Counted from the first letter of the stretch, positions 35,017 through 45,561 are shown. The stretch is 64,000 nucleotides of DNA from Limnohabitans sp. (GCA_030158125.1 JAOATL010000015.1:1-64000), one strand, 5' to 3'. A program made the numbers and translations. The notes: generated by a model from the sequence alone, not told the origin.

Positions 35017-36207
35017 TTAAGCGATGATTTTGGCAACAACGCCAGCGCCCACAGTGCGGCCGCCTTCGCGGATCGCAAAACGCAAGCCTTCTTCCATGGC
35101 GATCGGGTTGATCAACTTCACAGTGATCGACACGTTGTCACCAGGCATCACCATCTCTTTGCCTTCTGGCAATTCAATAGCGCCTGTCACGTCAGTTGTA
35201 CGGAAGTAGAACTGAGGACGGTAGTTGTTGAAGAATGGCGTGTGACGGCCACCTTCGTCTTTAGACAAAACGTAAATTTCGCCTGTGAAGTGTGTGTGGG
35301 GCTTGATCGAGCCGGGCTTGCACAGCACTTGGCCGCGCTGCACGTCTTCGCGCTTTGTACCGCGGAGCAAAATACCCACGTTGTCGCCAGCTTGACCTTG
35401 GTCCAGCAATTTGCGGAACATCTCAACGCCTGTACATGTGGTTTTCTGTGTGTCAGCAATACCAACGATTTCGATCTCTTCGCCAACCTTCACGATACCG
35501 CGCTCGATACGGCCAGTGACCACTGTGCCGCGACCAGAGATGGAGAACACGTCTTCCACTGGCATCAAGAAAGCACCGTCCACTGCGCGGTCAGGCGTAG
35601 GGATGTAAGAGTCCAAAGCTGCAGCCAACTTCATGATGGCTTCTTCGCCCAAAGGACCCTTGTCGCCTTCCAAAGCCAGCTTGGCTGAGCCTTGAATGAT
35701 CGGTGTGTCGTCGCCTGGGAAGTCGTACTTGGACAACAACTCGCGAACTTCCATTTCCACCAACTCGAGCAACTCGGCGTCGTCCACCATGTCGCACTTG
35801 TTCAAGAAAACGATGATGTAAGGCACGCCCACTTGGCGAGCCAACAAGATGTGCTCACGTGTCTGGGGCATTGGGCCGTCAGCAGCAGAGCACACCAAAA
35901 TAGCGCCGTCCATCTGAGCCGCGCCCGTGATCATGTTCTTCACATAGTCGGCGTGGCCTGGGCAGTCAACGTGTGCGTAGTGACGGTTTTCTGTCTCGTA
36001 CTCAACGTGGGCTGTGTTAATGGTAATGCCGCGAGCCTTCTCTTCAGGGGCTGCGTCAATTTGGTCGTACGCTTTAGCAGCGCCGCCAAACTTGGCTGCC
36101 AACACGGTCGTGATAGCAGCTGTCAATGTTGTTTTGCCGTGGTCAACGTGACCGATGGTGCCAACGTTTACGTGCGGTTTTGTCCGCTCAAATTTCTCTT
36201 TTGCCAT
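35017..36207 (-). CDS. tuf: Elongation factor Tu
   Basis: The product is 396 aa. GTPase motifs GHVDHGKT (P-loop), DCPGHADY and NKCDMVDD are in domain 1, followed by domains 2 and 3 with the usual C-terminus ([13 protein letters not shown]). EF-Tu carries aminoacyl-tRNA to the ribosome. This is the copy at the tRNA-Tyr-Gly-Thr cluster (the tufB position). A second copy usually lies in the str operon, which is outside the window. Confidence 0.98.
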   Translation of the reverse strand: MAKEKFERTKPHVNVGTIGHVDHGKTTLTAAITTVLAAKFGGAAKAYDQIDAAPEEKARGITINTAHVEYETENRHYAHVDCPGHADYVKNMITGAAQMDGAILVCSAADGPMPQTREHILLARQVGVPYIIVFLNKCDMVDDAELLELVEMEVRELLSKYDFPGDDTPIIQGSAKLALEGDKGPLGEEAIMKLAAALDSYIPTPDRAVDGAFLMPVEDVFSISGRGTVVTGRIERGIVKVGEEIEIVGIADTQKTTCTGVEMFRKLLDQGQAGDNVGILLRGTKREDVQRGQVLCKPGSIKPHTHFTGEIYVLSKDEGGRHTPFFNNYRPQFYFRTTDVTGAIELPEGKEMVMPGDNVSITVKLINPIAMEEGLRFAIREGGRTVGAGVVAKIIA

Positions 36208-36250
36208 TTCTCGACTCCGAAAAAAACATTAAAACGATTGCTCAAAAATC

Positions 36251-36325
36251 TGGTGCCCTTGGCGGGAATCGGACCCGCGATCTCCCCCTTACCAAGGGGG
36301 TGCTCTACCACTGAGCCACAAGGGC
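36251..36325 (-). tRNA. thrT: tRNA-Thr (anticodon GGT)
   Basis: A 75-base cloverleaf with acceptor GCCCTTG/CAAGGGC, anticodon loop TTGGTAA and T-loop GGTCCGATTCC, with encoded CCA. It is next to tuf in the same transcript. Confidence 0.97.
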
Positions 36326-36421
36326 GGTCTTGACTCAGCACTCAAAGCACTTTGTCCGCACTGACCATCAACCAACTGTCAGCCAGTCAGTTAATTAACC
36401 ACTGCACACCTCATCAAAAAC

Positions 36422-36495
36422 TGGAGCGGGAGACGGGAATCGAACCCGCGTCATTAGCTTGGAAGGCTAGGGTTCTACCATTGAACTACTCCCGC
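36422..36495 (-). tRNA. glyT: tRNA-Gly (anticodon TCC)
   Basis: A 74-base cloverleaf with acceptor GCGGGAG/CTCCCGC, anticodon loop CTTCCAA and T-loop GGTTCGATTCC, with encoded CCA. It is the middle gene of the Tyr-Gly-Thr-tuf cluster. Confidence 0.97.
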
Positions 36496-36611
36496 ATGTG
36501 AATGCAGCAGAGTCAGGCACATCATCTGGGCAAAGCATGTCAATTGAATGACAAGCCCCTGATGCGTTCTTCTGATTCCAAACGCTCTGTTCTTAACAAG
36601 GTAAGTTTTGC

Positions 36612-36697
36612 TGGTGGAGGAGACTGGATTCGAACCAGTGTAGGCGTAAGCCAACAGATTTACAGTCTGCCCCCTTTAGCCACTCGGGCACCCCTCC
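36612..36697 (-). tRNA. tyrU: tRNA-Tyr (anticodon GTA)
   Basis: An 86-base class II tRNA with a long variable arm (TTGGCTTACGCCTACA region), acceptor GGAGGGG/CTCCTCC, anticodon loop CTGTAAA and encoded CCA. It is the first gene after the cluster promoter. Its last 11 bases match the island-edge repeat at 11685-11695. Confidence 0.97.
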
Positions 36698-36711
36698 TCA
36701 GCGAATCTGGG

Positions 36712-36741
36712 ATTATGCCACTATTTTCAAGGCCTCAGCAA
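36712..36741 (-). promoter_or_regulatory. Promoter of the tRNA-Tyr-Gly-Thr-tuf cluster
   Basis: On the minus strand -35 TTGCTG (36741-36736) and -10 CATAAT (36717-36712) are 18 bases apart. The predicted start is just upstream of tRNA-Tyr. Confidence 0.55.
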
Positions 36742-36756
36742 GCCTTGCGAAGGAAA

Positions 36757-37488
36757 TTACCAAACAATTGGTTTTTTATTTTGCGCCGCCAACCACTGGT
36801 TCACTTGTCCAAAGTGACCACACCCCATGAATGGCAAGGGCGGCCTGAGCGCCGACAATGGCGACGGGTGATTGGCCCTCAAAACCAAATGGTGCCCCGG
36901 CTTAGACAAGCTCTCGATGTGCACAGTCTTGCTTTGGGCATGTCCACCCCACAACAAGAATGCCTTCGGCTGGGCATCGGCCGCCAACGCCACCACAAGT
37001 TGGTCAGTTAGCACTTCCCAACCCCACTTGCTATGACTGGCTGGCTGCGCATCTTCCACTGTGAGTGCCGTGTTCAGGAGCAAGACGCCCTGCTCGGCCC
37101 AACGCACCAGACTGCCTTCATGCACGCCCAGCGGCTGAACCGCGCCAGTGTCACGCTGAACTTCTTTGAAAATATTTCGCAAACTGGGCGGGATTTTCTG
37201 CCCCTCACCCACAGAAAAAGCCAAGCCTTCTGCCTGCCCTGGTCCGTGGTACGGGTCTTGGCCCAAGATGACCACGCGCACTTTGTCGAAGGGCGTCAGT
37301 TGCAACGCCTTGAAAGGCGTAGAGGGGTAAATCGTTTTGCCCGTCGCCAGCGCCGCGCTTATTTTTTGTGACAAGTCGACGCCAACATCGCTCTGCCAGT
37401 ATGCCGCCAACAATCGCGCCCAGGCGGGTGCCAGACCGCCCACGCTGGGCGGCCAATTTTCCAAGCGCAAGCGGTTGTCGGCAAACAT
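36757..37488 (-). CDS. ung: Uracil-DNA glycosylase
   Basis: The product is 243 aa. Family 1 UDG motifs are present: GQDPYHGPGQAEGLAFSV (catalytic Asp, water-activating), LLLNTALTVE, and the DNA-intercalation loop HPSPLSA. It removes uracil from DNA to start base excision repair. The ATG overlaps the trpC stop (TGATG), so it is translated at the end of the trp operon; a GTG one codon earlier is less likely. DNA repair fused to a biosynthetic operon is probably just local arrangement. Confidence 0.95.
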   Translation of the reverse strand: MFADNRLRLENWPPSVGGLAPAWARLLAAYWQSDVGVDLSQKISAALATGKTIYPSTPFKALQLTPFDKVRVVILGQDPYHGPGQAEGLAFSVGEGQKIPPSLRNIFKEVQRDTGAVQPLGVHEGSLVRWAEQGVLLLNTALTVEDAQPASHSKWGWEVLTDQLVVALAADAQPKAFLLWGGHAQSKTVHIESLSKPGHHLVLRANHPSPLSALRPPLPFMGCGHFGQVNQWLAAQNKKPIVW

Positions 37489-38276
37489 CACTGGAACAAG
37501 TCGGCCAAGGCCTTTCCAGGGTCGGCCGCGCGCATGAACGCCTCGCCCACCAAAAAGGCGTGAACTTGGGCTTCCCGCATTTTTTGCACATCGGCAAGCG
37601 ACAAGATGCCGCTCTCTGTCACCAAAATGCGATCGGAAGGCACGTCCTTGATCATGCCCAAGGTGGTGTCCAGCGACACCTCAAAGCTTCGCAAGTTGCG
37701 ATTGTTGATGCCAACCAAGGGCGTTTTCAATTTGAGGGCGCGGGCCAATTCGCCAGCATCGTGCACCTCCACCAACACCGCCATGTCGAGACTGCGCGCT
37801 ACAGCTTCCATGTCTTTCATCTGCGCGTCGTCCAAGCATGCGGCAATGAGCAAGATGCAATCGGCGCCCATCACACGGGCTTCGTACACCTGGTACGGAT
37901 CGACCATGAAGTCTTTGCGCAGCACTGGCAAATCACAACTGGCTCGCGCTTGCTTCAGATACTCTGAATTGCCTTGAAAAAATTGCACATCGGTGAGGAC
38001 CGACAAACAGGCAGCGCCATGTTCTGCATAACTTTGAGCAATGTCTGCAGGCATGAAGTCCTCACGCAGCACGCCTTTGGAGGGACTGGCTTTTTTAATT
38101 TCAGCAATGACGGCCGCTTGGCCGTTGTCAATTTTGTGTCGCATGGCACCCACGAAGTCGCGCGTGAGCACGCGACTTTCAGCATCGGCACGGACCGCAG
38201 CCAAGGATTTTTTACGCAGTGACAGCGCAAGCTCTTCGTGCTTCACCGCCACAATTTTGTTCAGAATGTCGCTCAT
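37488..38276 (-). CDS. trpC: Indole-3-glycerol-phosphate synthase
   Basis: The product is 262 aa, monofunctional (not fused to TrpF). TIM-barrel motifs [35 protein letters not shown], and [12 protein letters not shown] are those of IGPS. It converts the anthranilate-derived CdRP to indole-3-glycerol phosphate. Its ATG overlaps the trpD stop (ATGA). The remaining trpF, trpB and trpA genes are not in the window. Confidence 0.96.
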   Translation of the reverse strand: MSDILNKIVAVKHEELALSLRKKSLAAVRADAESRVLTRDFVGAMRHKIDNGQAAVIAEIKKASPSKGVLREDFMPADIAQSYAEHGAACLSVLTDVQFFQGNSEYLKQARASCDLPVLRKDFMVDPYQVYEARVMGADCILLIAACLDDAQMKDMEAVARSLDMAVLVEVHDAGELARALKLKTPLVGINNRNLRSFEVSLDTTLGMIKDVPSDRILVTESGILSLADVQKMREAQVHAFLVGEAFMRAADPGKALADLFQ

Positions 38277-39310
38277 GCAGATGCTCCCGCTTTTTGTGTA
38301 AAGGCCACAAACTGTTCAAGTTTGGTTTTGGCAGCACCCGATTCGATGGCCTGGCGCGCCAGTGCAATGCCCTCTTTGATGCTGCTGGTGACGTTGGCCG
38401 CATAGAGTGCAGCACCCGCATTCAAAATCACGATGTCACGCGCAGCGCCTGGCTCGTTGTTCAACACAGCGCGCAGCACAGCTTGCGAAGCTTCTGGCGT
38501 ATCGACACGCAACGCGCGATTGCTCACCATGGCCATGCCGAAGTCTTCGGGGTGAATTTCATATTCAGTGATGTGACCGTCTTTGAGCTCACCCACCAAG
38601 GTGGCGGCACCCAAACTCACTTCGTCCATGCCATCACGGCCGTAGACCACCAGCGCATGCTCAGCGCCCAAGCGCTGCAACGCGCGAATTTGAATGCCCA
38701 CCAAGTCGGGGTGGAACACGCCCATCAGAATGTTGGGCGCACCCGCTGGATTGGTGAGTGGGCCCAAGATGTTGAAAATGGTTCTAACGCCCAACTCTTT
38801 GCGAACCGGTGCCACATTTTTCATGGCGGGGTGATGGTTGGGCGCAAACATGAAGCCAATGCCAACCTCTTGCACGCACTGCGCAATTTTTTCGGGCGAC
38901 AAATTGATGTTGACGCCCAAACTTTCCAGCACATCGGCACTGCCCGATTTGCTGCTGACACTGCGGCCACCATGCTTGGCTGTTTTTGCGCCAGCCGCCG
39001 CCGCCACAAACATGGAACACGTGGAGATGTTGAAAGTGTGCGAGCCATCGCCACCTGTGCCCACAATGTCGACCAAGTGACGTGTATCGGGCACCACCAC
39101 TTTGGTAGAGAATTCGCGCATCACTTGCGCTGCGGCCGTGATCTCGCCAATGGTTTCTTTTTTCACACGCAAGCCGGTGATGAGGGCCGCCGTCATGACA
39201 GGTGAGAGTTCACCATTCATGATCATGCGCATGATTTTGAGCATTTCGTCGTGAAAAATTTCACGATGTTCGATGGTTCTTTGCAGTGCTTCGTGTGGGG
39301 TAATGGGCAT
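38273..39310 (-). CDS. trpD: Anthranilate phosphoribosyltransferase
   Basis: The product is 345 aa. The phosphoribosyl diphosphate-binding motif [14 protein letters not shown] and the [18 protein letters not shown] segment identify TrpD. It joins anthranilate to PRPP. I start at [10 protein letters not shown], the usual family start; an upstream in-frame extension to 39436 overlaps ltaE and is unlikely. It lies 49 bases after ltaE. Confidence 0.95.
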   Translation of the reverse strand: MPITPHEALQRTIEHREIFHDEMLKIMRMIMNGELSPVMTAALITGLRVKKETIGEITAAAQVMREFSTKVVVPDTRHLVDIVGTGGDGSHTFNISTCSMFVAAAAGAKTAKHGGRSVSSKSGSADVLESLGVNINLSPEKIAQCVQEVGIGFMFAPNHHPAMKNVAPVRKELGVRTIFNILGPLTNPAGAPNILMGVFHPDLVGIQIRALQRLGAEHALVVYGRDGMDEVSLGAATLVGELKDGHITEYEIHPEDFGMAMVSNRALRVDTPEASQAVLRAVLNNEPGAARDIVILNAGAALYAANVTSSIKEGIALARQAIESGAAKTKLEQFVAFTQKAGASA

Positions 39311-39359
39311 GGCGCTCTCTGGATTTGAATTCATAAATAAGGGGCAGTGCTTGAGGTGC

Positions 39360-40421
39360 TCAAGCGTTGAAAAATTGGCGCACCGCCGCAATGGTGCGGT
39401 CAATGCCTGCGCGGTCAACATCCAAATGTGTGACAAAGCGCAAACGGTACAAGCCCGTCATGTCAATGCCCGCTTGTTTCAAATGGGTCTGCAGGGCAGC
39501 GCCCTTGGCTTTGGCGTCGCCCACCAAATCAACAAACAAAATATTGGTTTGCGGGGCTTCCACTTGCAAGCCAGCGATGCCACTCAGGCCTTGCGCCAAG
39601 TGCTGCATCAACTGATGGTCTTCTGCCAAGCGCAGCACATGATGATCTAAAGCATAGGAAGCCGCAGCCGCCATGAACCCTGCTTGACGCAAGCCACCGC
39701 CCGCCATTTTGCGCAGACGATGTGCTTTGGCAATGAACGCTTTGGAGCCACACAGCGCAGAACCCATGGGTGCGCCCAAGCCCTTGCTAAAACAAACAGA
39801 CACACTGTCAAAACATTGTGCAACGCGCTTGGCTTCATCGTAAGGCGATGTACCCAGTGCGCTTGCCTGCGCCACTGCAGCGTTAAACAGTCGCGCGCCA
39901 TCCAAATGACGTGCCAAGCCTTTTTGCAAAGCAAATGCACTGAACTCATTCAGGTAGGCTTGCGGCAGGACCTTGCCGCCCCAAGTATTCTCTAAGCTCA
40001 GCAACTTGGTTTTGGCAAAGTGCGCATCGTCGGGTTTGATGGCGGCCTCAATGTCGGCCAAGGCCAAGCTGCCATCGGCTTGTTGCAAGAGTGGCTGGGG
40101 TTGTACGCTGCCAAACACCGCCGCGCCGCCACCTTCCCAACGATAGCAATGCGCCATTTGGCCCACGATGTATTCATCGCCACGTTGGCAATGCGACAGG
40201 ACGCCACACAAATTGCTTTGCGTGCCTGTGGGCATGAACAAGGCGGCTTCAAATCCCAATAAGCTGGCAATTTTTTCTTGCAGTGCATTGACGCTAGGGT
40301 CATCCGCAAAAACATCATCGCCCACCAAGGCATGCGCCATGGCATCGCGCATGCCAGGTGTTGGACGCGTGACGGTGTCGCTGCGCAAATCGACGCGCGG
40401 CAAAGTGACTGGCGAATTCAT
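39360..40421 (-). CDS. ltaE: Low-specificity L-threonine aldolase
   Basis: The product is 353 aa of the PLP-dependent fold-type I family. Motifs are [16 protein letters not shown] at the N-terminus, [12 protein letters not shown], and the PLP lysine in [14 protein letters not shown]. It splits threonine or allo-threonine to glycine and acetaldehyde. It sits inside the trp operon, one base after trpG and before trpD, so it is controlled with tryptophan synthesis. A metabolic link is not obvious; glycine or serine supply is a guess. Confidence 0.93.
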   Translation of the reverse strand: MNSPVTLPRVDLRSDTVTRPTPGMRDAMAHALVGDDVFADDPSVNALQEKIASLLGFEAALFMPTGTQSNLCGVLSHCQRGDEYIVGQMAHCYRWEGGGAAVFGSVQPQPLLQQADGSLALADIEAAIKPDDAHFAKTKLLSLENTWGGKVLPQAYLNEFSAFALQKGLARHLDGARLFNAAVAQASALGTSPYDEAKRVAQCFDSVSVCFSKGLGAPMGSALCGSKAFIAKAHRLRKMAGGGLRQAGFMAAAASYALDHHVLRLAEDHQLMQHLAQGLSGIAGLQVEAPQTNILFVDLVGDAKAKGAALQTHLKQAGIDMTGLYRLRFVTHLDVDRAGIDRTIAAVRQFFNA

Positions 40422-40422
40422 A

Positions 40423-41001
40423 TCAGGAAGTCTCCAAGAAATTTTTCAGCATGGCGTGACCATGTTCAGTCAGGATGGACTCGGGGTGAAACTGCACACC
40501 TTCCACGTTCAAATGTTTGTGGCGAACGCCCATGATTTCACCGTCTTCAGTCCACGCCGTGACCTCCAAGTCGGCCGGGCACGTTGCACGCTCAATGGCC
40601 AAGGAGTGATAGCGATTGACTGTGAATTTTTCGGGCAAGTTTTTAAACACCCCCGTTTGCTTGGTTTGAATGACGCTGGTTTTGCCATGCATCAATTCTT
40701 GTGCGCGCACGATCTTGCCGCCAAACGCAGCGCCAATGCTTTGATGACCCAGGCACACACCCAAGATGGGCAACTTGCCTGCAAAGTGCTGAATGGCCGC
40801 CACCGAAATGCCGGCTTCAGCTGGTGAGCAAGGACCCGGCGAGATGACCAGACGATCGGGCGCGCGGGCTGCGATGCCTTCTAACGTCACTTCGTCATTG
40901 CGAAAGACTTCCACCTCAGCGCCCAATTCACCAAAGTACTGCACGATGTTGAAGGTAAAAGAGTCGTAGTTGTCGACCATCAACAGTTTAATTTTTGCCA
41001 T
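40423..41001 (-). CDS. trpG: Anthranilate synthase glutamine amidotransferase subunit
   Basis: The product is 192 aa. Class I amidotransferase motifs are visible: [11 protein letters not shown], the nucleophile Cys in [15 protein letters not shown], and the His-Glu pair in [14 protein letters not shown]. It supplies ammonia from glutamine to TrpE; in some bacteria the same subunit also serves folate synthesis. It follows trpE by five bases. Confidence 0.96.
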   Translation of the reverse strand: MAKIKLLMVDNYDSFTFNIVQYFGELGAEVEVFRNDEVTLEGIAARAPDRLVISPGPCSPAEAGISVAAIQHFAGKLPILGVCLGHQSIGAAFGGKIVRAQELMHGKTSVIQTKQTGVFKNLPEKFTVNRYHSLAIERATCPADLEVTAWTEDGEIMGVRHKHLNVEGVQFHPESILTEHGHAMLKNFLETS

Positions 41002-41006
41002 GTTGA

Positions 41007-42506
41007 TTACTCCAGACCTTCTTCCACCAACTCACTGGCACGCAACAAGGCGCGGGCTTTGTGTTCAGTTTCTTTCCATTCCAACTCGGGTACCGAATCG
41101 GCCACCACACCGGCAGCGGCTTGCACATACAAAGTTTGATCTTTGATGACCGCCGTGCGAATGGCAATGGCTACATCCATGTCGCCGGCATAGCTGAGGT
41201 AACCGCATGCACCCCCATACACACCGCGCTTGGTGGGCTCGAGGCGATCAATCAATTCCATAGCGTGCACTTTGGGTGCGCCTGTGAGCGTGCCCGCAGG
41301 GAAGGTGGCTTTGAGCACATCCATGTTGGTCATGCCATCGTTCAAGATGCCTTCCACGTTGCTCACAATGTGCATCACATGGCTGTAGCGCTCCACCACA
41401 AAAGCTTCGGTCACTTTGACGGAACCAATCTTGGCAATGCGGCCAATGTCATTGCGCGCCAAGTCAATTAGCATGACGTGCTCTGCGCGCTCTTTGGGAT
41501 CGTTGATCAATTCCAATTCGGCCGCTTTGTCTTTTTCGGGCGTGGCGCCGCGAGGGCGTGTGCCCGCCAAAGGACGAATGGTGACTTTGACGCCCTCTTC
41601 GGTTTGCTCTTGGCGCACCAAAATTTCGGGGCTGGCCCCCACCACATGAAAGTCGCCAAAGTTGTAGAAGTACATGTACGGGCTGGGGTTCAAAGACCGG
41701 AGCGCACGGTACAAAGACAAGGGGCTTTCTGTGTAGCGCTTCTTAATGCGCTGGCCCACTTGCACTTGCATAAAGTCGCCGGCCGCAATCAGCTCTTTGG
41801 CTTCCAGCACGGCTTTTAAATAATCTTCTTTTTTGAAGTCGCGCTCTGCAGGGTGCGTTTGTGTAGAACTCACCACGGGTGCACTGACCGAATACTTCAG
41901 CAAATCTTTGAGTTCGCGCAAGCGTTTCTTGGCTTTTGAATAAGCCTCTGGCACCCCTGGGTCGGCGTACACAATGAGGTAAAGCTTGCCGGACAGGTTG
42001 TCGATCACGGCCAACTCTTCGCATTGCAGCAACAAGATGTCGGGTGTGCCCAGCGTATCGGGTGGGCACGACTTCTCGAGTTTTTTCTCGATGTAGCGCA
42101 CGGCGTCGTAACCAAAGTAACCGGCCAAGCCACCACAAAAACGCGGCAAGCCTGGACGCAAGGCCACCTTGAATCGCTTTTGATATTGCTCGATGAAATC
42201 GAGAGGGTTGCCCGAAGCTGTTTCCACCACCACGCCATCGGTGACCACTTCGGTTTTGGCCTCTGTGCCAAAGCCACTGGCTTGCAGCAAGGTTTTGGCC
42301 GGCAAACCGATGAAGCTGTAACGACCAAATCGCTCGCCCCCCACCACCGACTCCAGTAAAAAGCTGTACTTGCCGCCATCTTTGGCGTGGGCTAGTTTTA
42401 AGTAAAGGGACAGCGGTGTTTCTAAATCGGCAAACGCTTCCAGCATGAGGGGAATGCGATTAAAGCCCTGTTGCACCAGGCTTTTGAATTCAAGTTCTGT
42501 AATCAC
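41007..42506 (-). CDS. trpE: Anthranilate synthase component I
   Basis: The product is 499 aa. The chorismate-binding domain has [33 protein letters not shown] and [16 protein letters not shown] motifs, and the tryptophan feedback site [18 protein letters not shown] is kept. It makes anthranilate from chorismate with TrpG. The start is a GTG (MITELEFKS) after GGAGTCCCC. Expression is probably controlled by the attenuator in the 275-base leader. Confidence 0.96.
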   Translation of the reverse strand: MITELEFKSLVQQGFNRIPLMLEAFADLETPLSLYLKLAHAKDGGKYSFLLESVVGGERFGRYSFIGLPAKTLLQASGFGTEAKTEVVTDGVVVETASGNPLDFIEQYQKRFKVALRPGLPRFCGGLAGYFGYDAVRYIEKKLEKSCPPDTLGTPDILLLQCEELAVIDNLSGKLYLIVYADPGVPEAYSKAKKRLRELKDLLKYSVSAPVVSSTQTHPAERDFKKEDYLKAVLEAKELIAAGDFMQVQVGQRIKKRYTESPLSLYRALRSLNPSPYMYFYNFGDFHVVGASPEILVRQEQTEEGVKVTIRPLAGTRPRGATPEKDKAAELELINDPKERAEHVMLIDLARNDIGRIAKIGSVKVTEAFVVERYSHVMHIVSNVEGILNDGMTNMDVLKATFPAGTLTGAPKVHAMELIDRLEPTKRGVYGGACGYLSYAGDMDVAIAIRTAVIKDQTLYVQAAAGVVADSVPELEWKETEHKARALLRASELVEEGLE

Positions 42507-42559
42507 GATCGGGGACTCCGTTCAGGATGGTTGGGCCGGGCTGCGCATGGCATGCGTCT

Positions 42560-42646
42560 AAAAAAATGGGGCCAACCGGTTCATTCATTTGTTCAAGTGA
42601 AAAGCTTGAACACTTTGTTGGCAACCTAGCGGCTGCCGGTTCTAGG
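42560..42646 (-). terminator. trp attenuator: alternative hairpins ending in seven U
   Basis: After the leader peptide stop, the minus-strand RNA can form CCTAG/CTAGG (42646-42625). It can also form a terminator-like element in which GCCAAC (about 42623-42618) pairs with GTTGGC (42577-42572) around a perfect TGTTCAAG/CTTGAACA hairpin (42612-42590), followed by CCCA and seven T (42566-42560). AACCGG in the first hairpin can instead pair with CCGGTT next to the terminator. Competing pairings between a Trp-rich leader peptide and trpE are the pattern of ribosome-mediated attenuation. Exact switching pairs need folding. Confidence 0.65.
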
Positions 42647-42651
42647 CAAAT

Positions 42652-42735
42652 TTAAGCTGGCTGACGCCAAGACCAGGCTCCCCGGCCACAAGGGGCCGGC
42701 AGTGCCAGTGCGAAGAATGAATGAATTTGGATCAT
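42652..42735 (-). CDS. trpL: Tryptophan operon leader peptide with Trp-Ser-Trp
   Basis: A 27-codon open frame starts ATG ATC CAA and ends GCT TAA. Residues 21-23 are Trp-Ser-Trp (TGG TCT TGG), near the end of the peptide and just before the attenuator hairpins. Two Trp in 27 codons is far above chance. Ribosome stalling at these codons when charged tRNA-Trp is scarce would favour the antiterminator. The predicted promoter -10 box ends only eight bases before the ATG, so the message may be nearly leaderless; no clear Shine-Dalgarno is seen. Confidence 0.7.
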   Translation of the reverse strand: MIQIHSFFALALPAPCGRGAWSWRQPA

Positions 42736-42743
42736 GTGATGCA

Positions 42744-42773
42744 AGTGTAACAAAGCTCTTGCGCTGCCAACAA
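42744..42773 (-). promoter_or_regulatory. trp operon promoter
   Basis: -35 TTGTTG (42773-42768) and -10 TACACT (42749-42744) with 18-base spacing on the minus strand, in the gap after the rpe stop codon and upstream of the leader peptide. Confidence 0.5.
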
Positions 42774-42781
42774 GCACAATC

Positions 42782-43465
42782 TCAGGCGCCGCCTAATTCT
42801 TTGCGCATGGCTTGAATGACAGCCGCGTAATCGGGTTTGCCAAAAATAGCGCTGCCGGCCACAAAGGTGTCCGCGCCGGCATCGGCCACGCGGCGAATGT
42901 TGTCGACTTTGACGCCGCCATCGACTTCGAGGCGGATGTCTTTGCCCGATTTGTCAATCCACTTGCGCGCTTGCTCAATTTTGCGAAGTGCACTGTCAAT
43001 GAAGCTTTGGCCACCAAAACCAGGATTGACCGACATGATCAGAATGAGATCGATGTCATCGATGACCCACTCCAACACATCCAAAGACTCGGCGGGATTG
43101 AACACCACGCCCGCTTTGCAGCCCTTCGACTTGATGGCTTGCACGCTGCGGTGCACATGCGTAGAGGCATCCGGGTGAAAACTGATCAGGTTGGCACCGG
43201 CATCGGCAAAAGCCGCAGCCAAGGCATCCACAGGCTGCACCATCAGGTGTACATCGATGGGTACATCTTTGCCATCGGCTGTTTTGGCGTGTGGCTTGAG
43301 GGCCTGGCAAATCATAGGGCCAAATGTGAGGTTGGGCACGTAATGGTTGTCCATCACGTCGTAATGAATCCAGTCTGCGCCGGCAGCTATGACATTGCGC
43401 ACTTCTTCACCCAAGCGGGCAAAATCGGCAGACAAGAGTGAGGGGGCGATGCGGTAGGTGGTCAT
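42782..43465 (-). CDS. rpe: Ribulose-phosphate 3-epimerase
   Basis: The product is 227 aa. TIM-barrel metal-binding motifs are [52 protein letters not shown] and LEVDGGVK. It interconverts ribulose-5- and xylulose-5-phosphate in the pentose phosphate and Calvin pathways. I start at [10 protein letters not shown]; the frame extends to 43732 without homology. The trp operon starts right after it on the same strand. Confidence 0.96.
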   Translation of the reverse strand: MTTYRIAPSLLSADFARLGEEVRNVIAAGADWIHYDVMDNHYVPNLTFGPMICQALKPHAKTADGKDVPIDVHLMVQPVDALAAAFADAGANLISFHPDASTHVHRSVQAIKSKGCKAGVVFNPAESLDVLEWVIDDIDLILIMSVNPGFGGQSFIDSALRKIEQARKWIDKSGKDIRLEVDGGVKVDNIRRVADAGADTFVAGSAIFGKPDYAAVIQAMRKELGGA

Positions 43466-43549
43466 GCTTGAATTGTCGCATTTTGCGGACCACAAATTGT
43501 TGCAGCAGCACGGATGCCTGAGGGGATGCGAGAGGTTATGCTTGGGTTT

Positions 43550-44527
43550 ATGGGTGAGTTTGATCTGATTGAAACCTTCTTCAAGCGACCAGCGCGACAT
43601 GCCACGCTGGGGGTGGGCGACGACTGCGCTTTGTTGGCTGTGTCGCCTGGTCAGCATTTGGCCATTTCCAGCGACATGCTGGTTGAAGGTCGACACTTTC
43701 TCTCCACCGTGAACCCGCGTCATTTGGGGCACAAAGCCTTGGCCGTGAACTTAAGTGATTTGGCTGCCTGTGGCGCCAAACCCAAGGCCTTCATGTTGGC
43801 GCTGTCATTGCCGCAAGTGGACCCTCACTGGCTGTCTGAGTTTTCGCAAGGCCTTTGGGCTTTGGCCGACGCCCACGATATCGACCTCATTGGCGGCGAC
43901 ACCACACGTGGCCCCTTGAACATTTGCATCACCGTTTTAGGCGAAGTGCCCGCGTCGCAAGCCCTGCTTCGAAGCGGCGCCCAAGTCGGCGATGACATTT
44001 ATGTCAGCGGTCATTTGGGCGATGCGCGCTTGGCATTGGAAGTTTTTCGAGGCAACATGAAAGTGCCTGCGCCTGTTTTTGAAAGCGCGCGATGGCGCAT
44101 GGAACAACCCACGCCACGGGTTGCATTGGGCATGGCTTTGCGCGGCATTGCCCATTCGGCGGCCGACATCAGCGACGGTCTGCTGGGCGATTTGGGTCAC
44201 ATTTTGAAAGCCAGCGGTGTTGGCGCTGAGATCGAAACACAACAGGTGGCCAGCACTTTGGCCTGTATCAGCTCCAAAGAATTCCATGACCAGCTTGATC
44301 TTGCCAGTCAGTTGGCACTAACTTTGTCGGGTGGTGATGACTACGAGTTGGTCTTCACCGCAGCACCTGATCAGCGAGAGGCTGTTGCAGCGGCCAGCCA
44401 GACCGCCCAAACGCGGGTCACCCGGATCGGCTACATCTCCGCCCCGCACCACTTGGTTTTGCGAGACGCAAAGGGCCACGTCATGCCGCACACCTTTGCC
44501 TCTTTCGACCACTTCAAATCAGCATGA
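43550..44527 (+). CDS. thiL: Thiamine-monophosphate kinase
   Basis: The product is 325 aa. PurM-like motifs [31 protein letters not shown] and [11 protein letters not shown] are present. It phosphorylates thiamine monophosphate to the cofactor thiamine diphosphate. [11 protein letters not shown] is the typical family start; in-frame ATGs at 43514, 43526 and 43538 also exist, and none has an ideal ribosome binding site. Its end overlaps pgpA by four bases. Confidence 0.92.
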   Translation: MGEFDLIETFFKRPARHATLGVGDDCALLAVSPGQHLAISSDMLVEGRHFLSTVNPRHLGHKALAVNLSDLAACGAKPKAFMLALSLPQVDPHWLSEFSQGLWALADAHDIDLIGGDTTRGPLNICITVLGEVPASQALLRSGAQVGDDIYVSGHLGDARLALEVFRGNMKVPAPVFESARWRMEQPTPRVALGMALRGIAHSAADISDGLLGDLGHILKASGVGAEIETQQVASTLACISSKEFHDQLDLASQLALTLSGGDDYELVFTAAPDQREAVAAASQTAQTRVTRIGYISAPHHLVLRDAKGHVMPHTFASFDHFKSA

Positions 44528-45015
44528 GACCCACTGCAGGCTTCATGGCAAAACACCCTGCGCATTGGATTGCCCTGGGCTTTGGTTCAGGACTTTCGCC
44601 TAAAGCGCCTGGTACGGTTGGCACTTTGTGGGCATGGGCAAGTTGGTGGGTTTTTCACCAACACTTCTCGCAACTTGAGTGGGGTCTGCTTTTAGCTGTG
44701 TCCACCTTGCTGGGTTGGTGGGCTTGCAAAATTACGGCAGAGAACATGGGCATCGCCGATCCTGGGGCCATTGTTTGGGATGAAGTGTTGGCGTTTTGGC
44801 TCATCCTTTGGCTGTTGCAACCCAGTTCATTTTTAACGCAATGCTTTGCGTTTGCGCTGTTTCGTTATTTCGACGCGGCCAAGCCTGGTCCGGTTGCTTG
44901 GGCCGATCGTTTGTTCAAAGGCTTTGGTTGGCGAGGTGCCTTTGGCATTTTGCTAGATGATTTTGTGGCCGCGTTTTGCACACTTTTTTGTTTTGCAGTT
45001 TGGAGAGCCTGGTGA
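44524..45015 (+). CDS. pgpA: Phosphatidylglycerophosphatase A
   Basis: The product is 163 aa with four predicted membrane helices and the family motifs GLSPKAPGTVGTLWAW and WDEVLAFW. A C-terminal LLDDFVAA segment carries acidic residues of the active site. It dephosphorylates phosphatidylglycerol phosphate in membrane lipid synthesis. The ATG overlaps the thiL stop, and its own stop overlaps the next gene's GTG. Confidence 0.92.
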   Translation: MRPTAGFMAKHPAHWIALGFGSGLSPKAPGTVGTLWAWASWWVFHQHFSQLEWGLLLAVSTLLGWWACKITAENMGIADPGAIVWDEVLAFWLILWLLQPSSFLTQCFAFALFRYFDAAKPGPVAWADRLFKGFGWRGAFGILLDDFVAAFCTLFCFAVWRAW

Positions 45016-45506
45016 CTTCCCTCATTCAACATCATTGTGAAGACCTTGCCCAAGCGCTGTTGGCTCAGAAGGCACGCATGGCCGCTGCGGAAAGTTGCAC
45101 CGGCGGCATGATTGCCGCCAGTTGTACCAATTTGTCTGGCTCTAGCGCTTGGTTTGAACGGGGTTTTGTGACTTATTCCAACGAAGCCAAAACGGACATG
45201 CTGAGTGTTCCGCCCACGCTGATTGCGCAACACGGCGCGGTCAGCGAGGAAGTGGCAAAGGCCATGGCTTTGGGCGCTTTAGCGCACTCAAAGGCCAACT
45301 TCAGTGTGGCAGTCACAGGTGTTGCCGGTCCGACAGGCGGCAGCCCTGAGAAGCCTGTGGGCACAGTCTGGCTTGCATGGGCTTCTAAAAATCCTGCGCA
45401 ATGCATCAGCATTCGCCAAGTTTTTACGGGCGACAGGCAAACCGTCCGTGAGGCCACCACTGCGCTGGCATTGGCACAGCTGGCCAAGATGGTGGCGACA
45501 AGCTGA
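45012..45506 (+). CDS. pncC: CinA C-terminal-type nicotinamide-nucleotide amidase
   Basis: The product is 164 aa and consists only of the CinA C-terminal domain. Motifs are MAAAESCTGGMIAASCT and VAVTGVAGPTGGSPEKPVGTV. PncC deamidates NMN for NAD salvage. I take the GTG at 45012, which overlaps the pgpA stop (GTGA), over an ATG at 44976 inside pgpA. It ends the thiL-pgpA-pncC operon. Confidence 0.9.
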   Translation: MTSLIQHHCEDLAQALLAQKARMAAAESCTGGMIAASCTNLSGSSAWFERGFVTYSNEAKTDMLSVPPTLIAQHGAVSEEVAKAMALGALAHSKANFSVAVTGVAGPTGGSPEKPVGTVWLAWASKNPAQCISIRQVFTGDRQTVREATTALALAQLAKMVATS

Positions 45507-45561
45507 AACCAGCACGCCCGTTTGAACACGTGCCTCAATGAAATGTTTGACCAAAAAAAAA

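Noticed and set aside
36612..36697. tRNA-Tyr as the integration target of the copper island
   Set aside because: It shares the last 11 bases with the island-edge repeat, but it is intact, 25 kb away, and has core genes on both sides.
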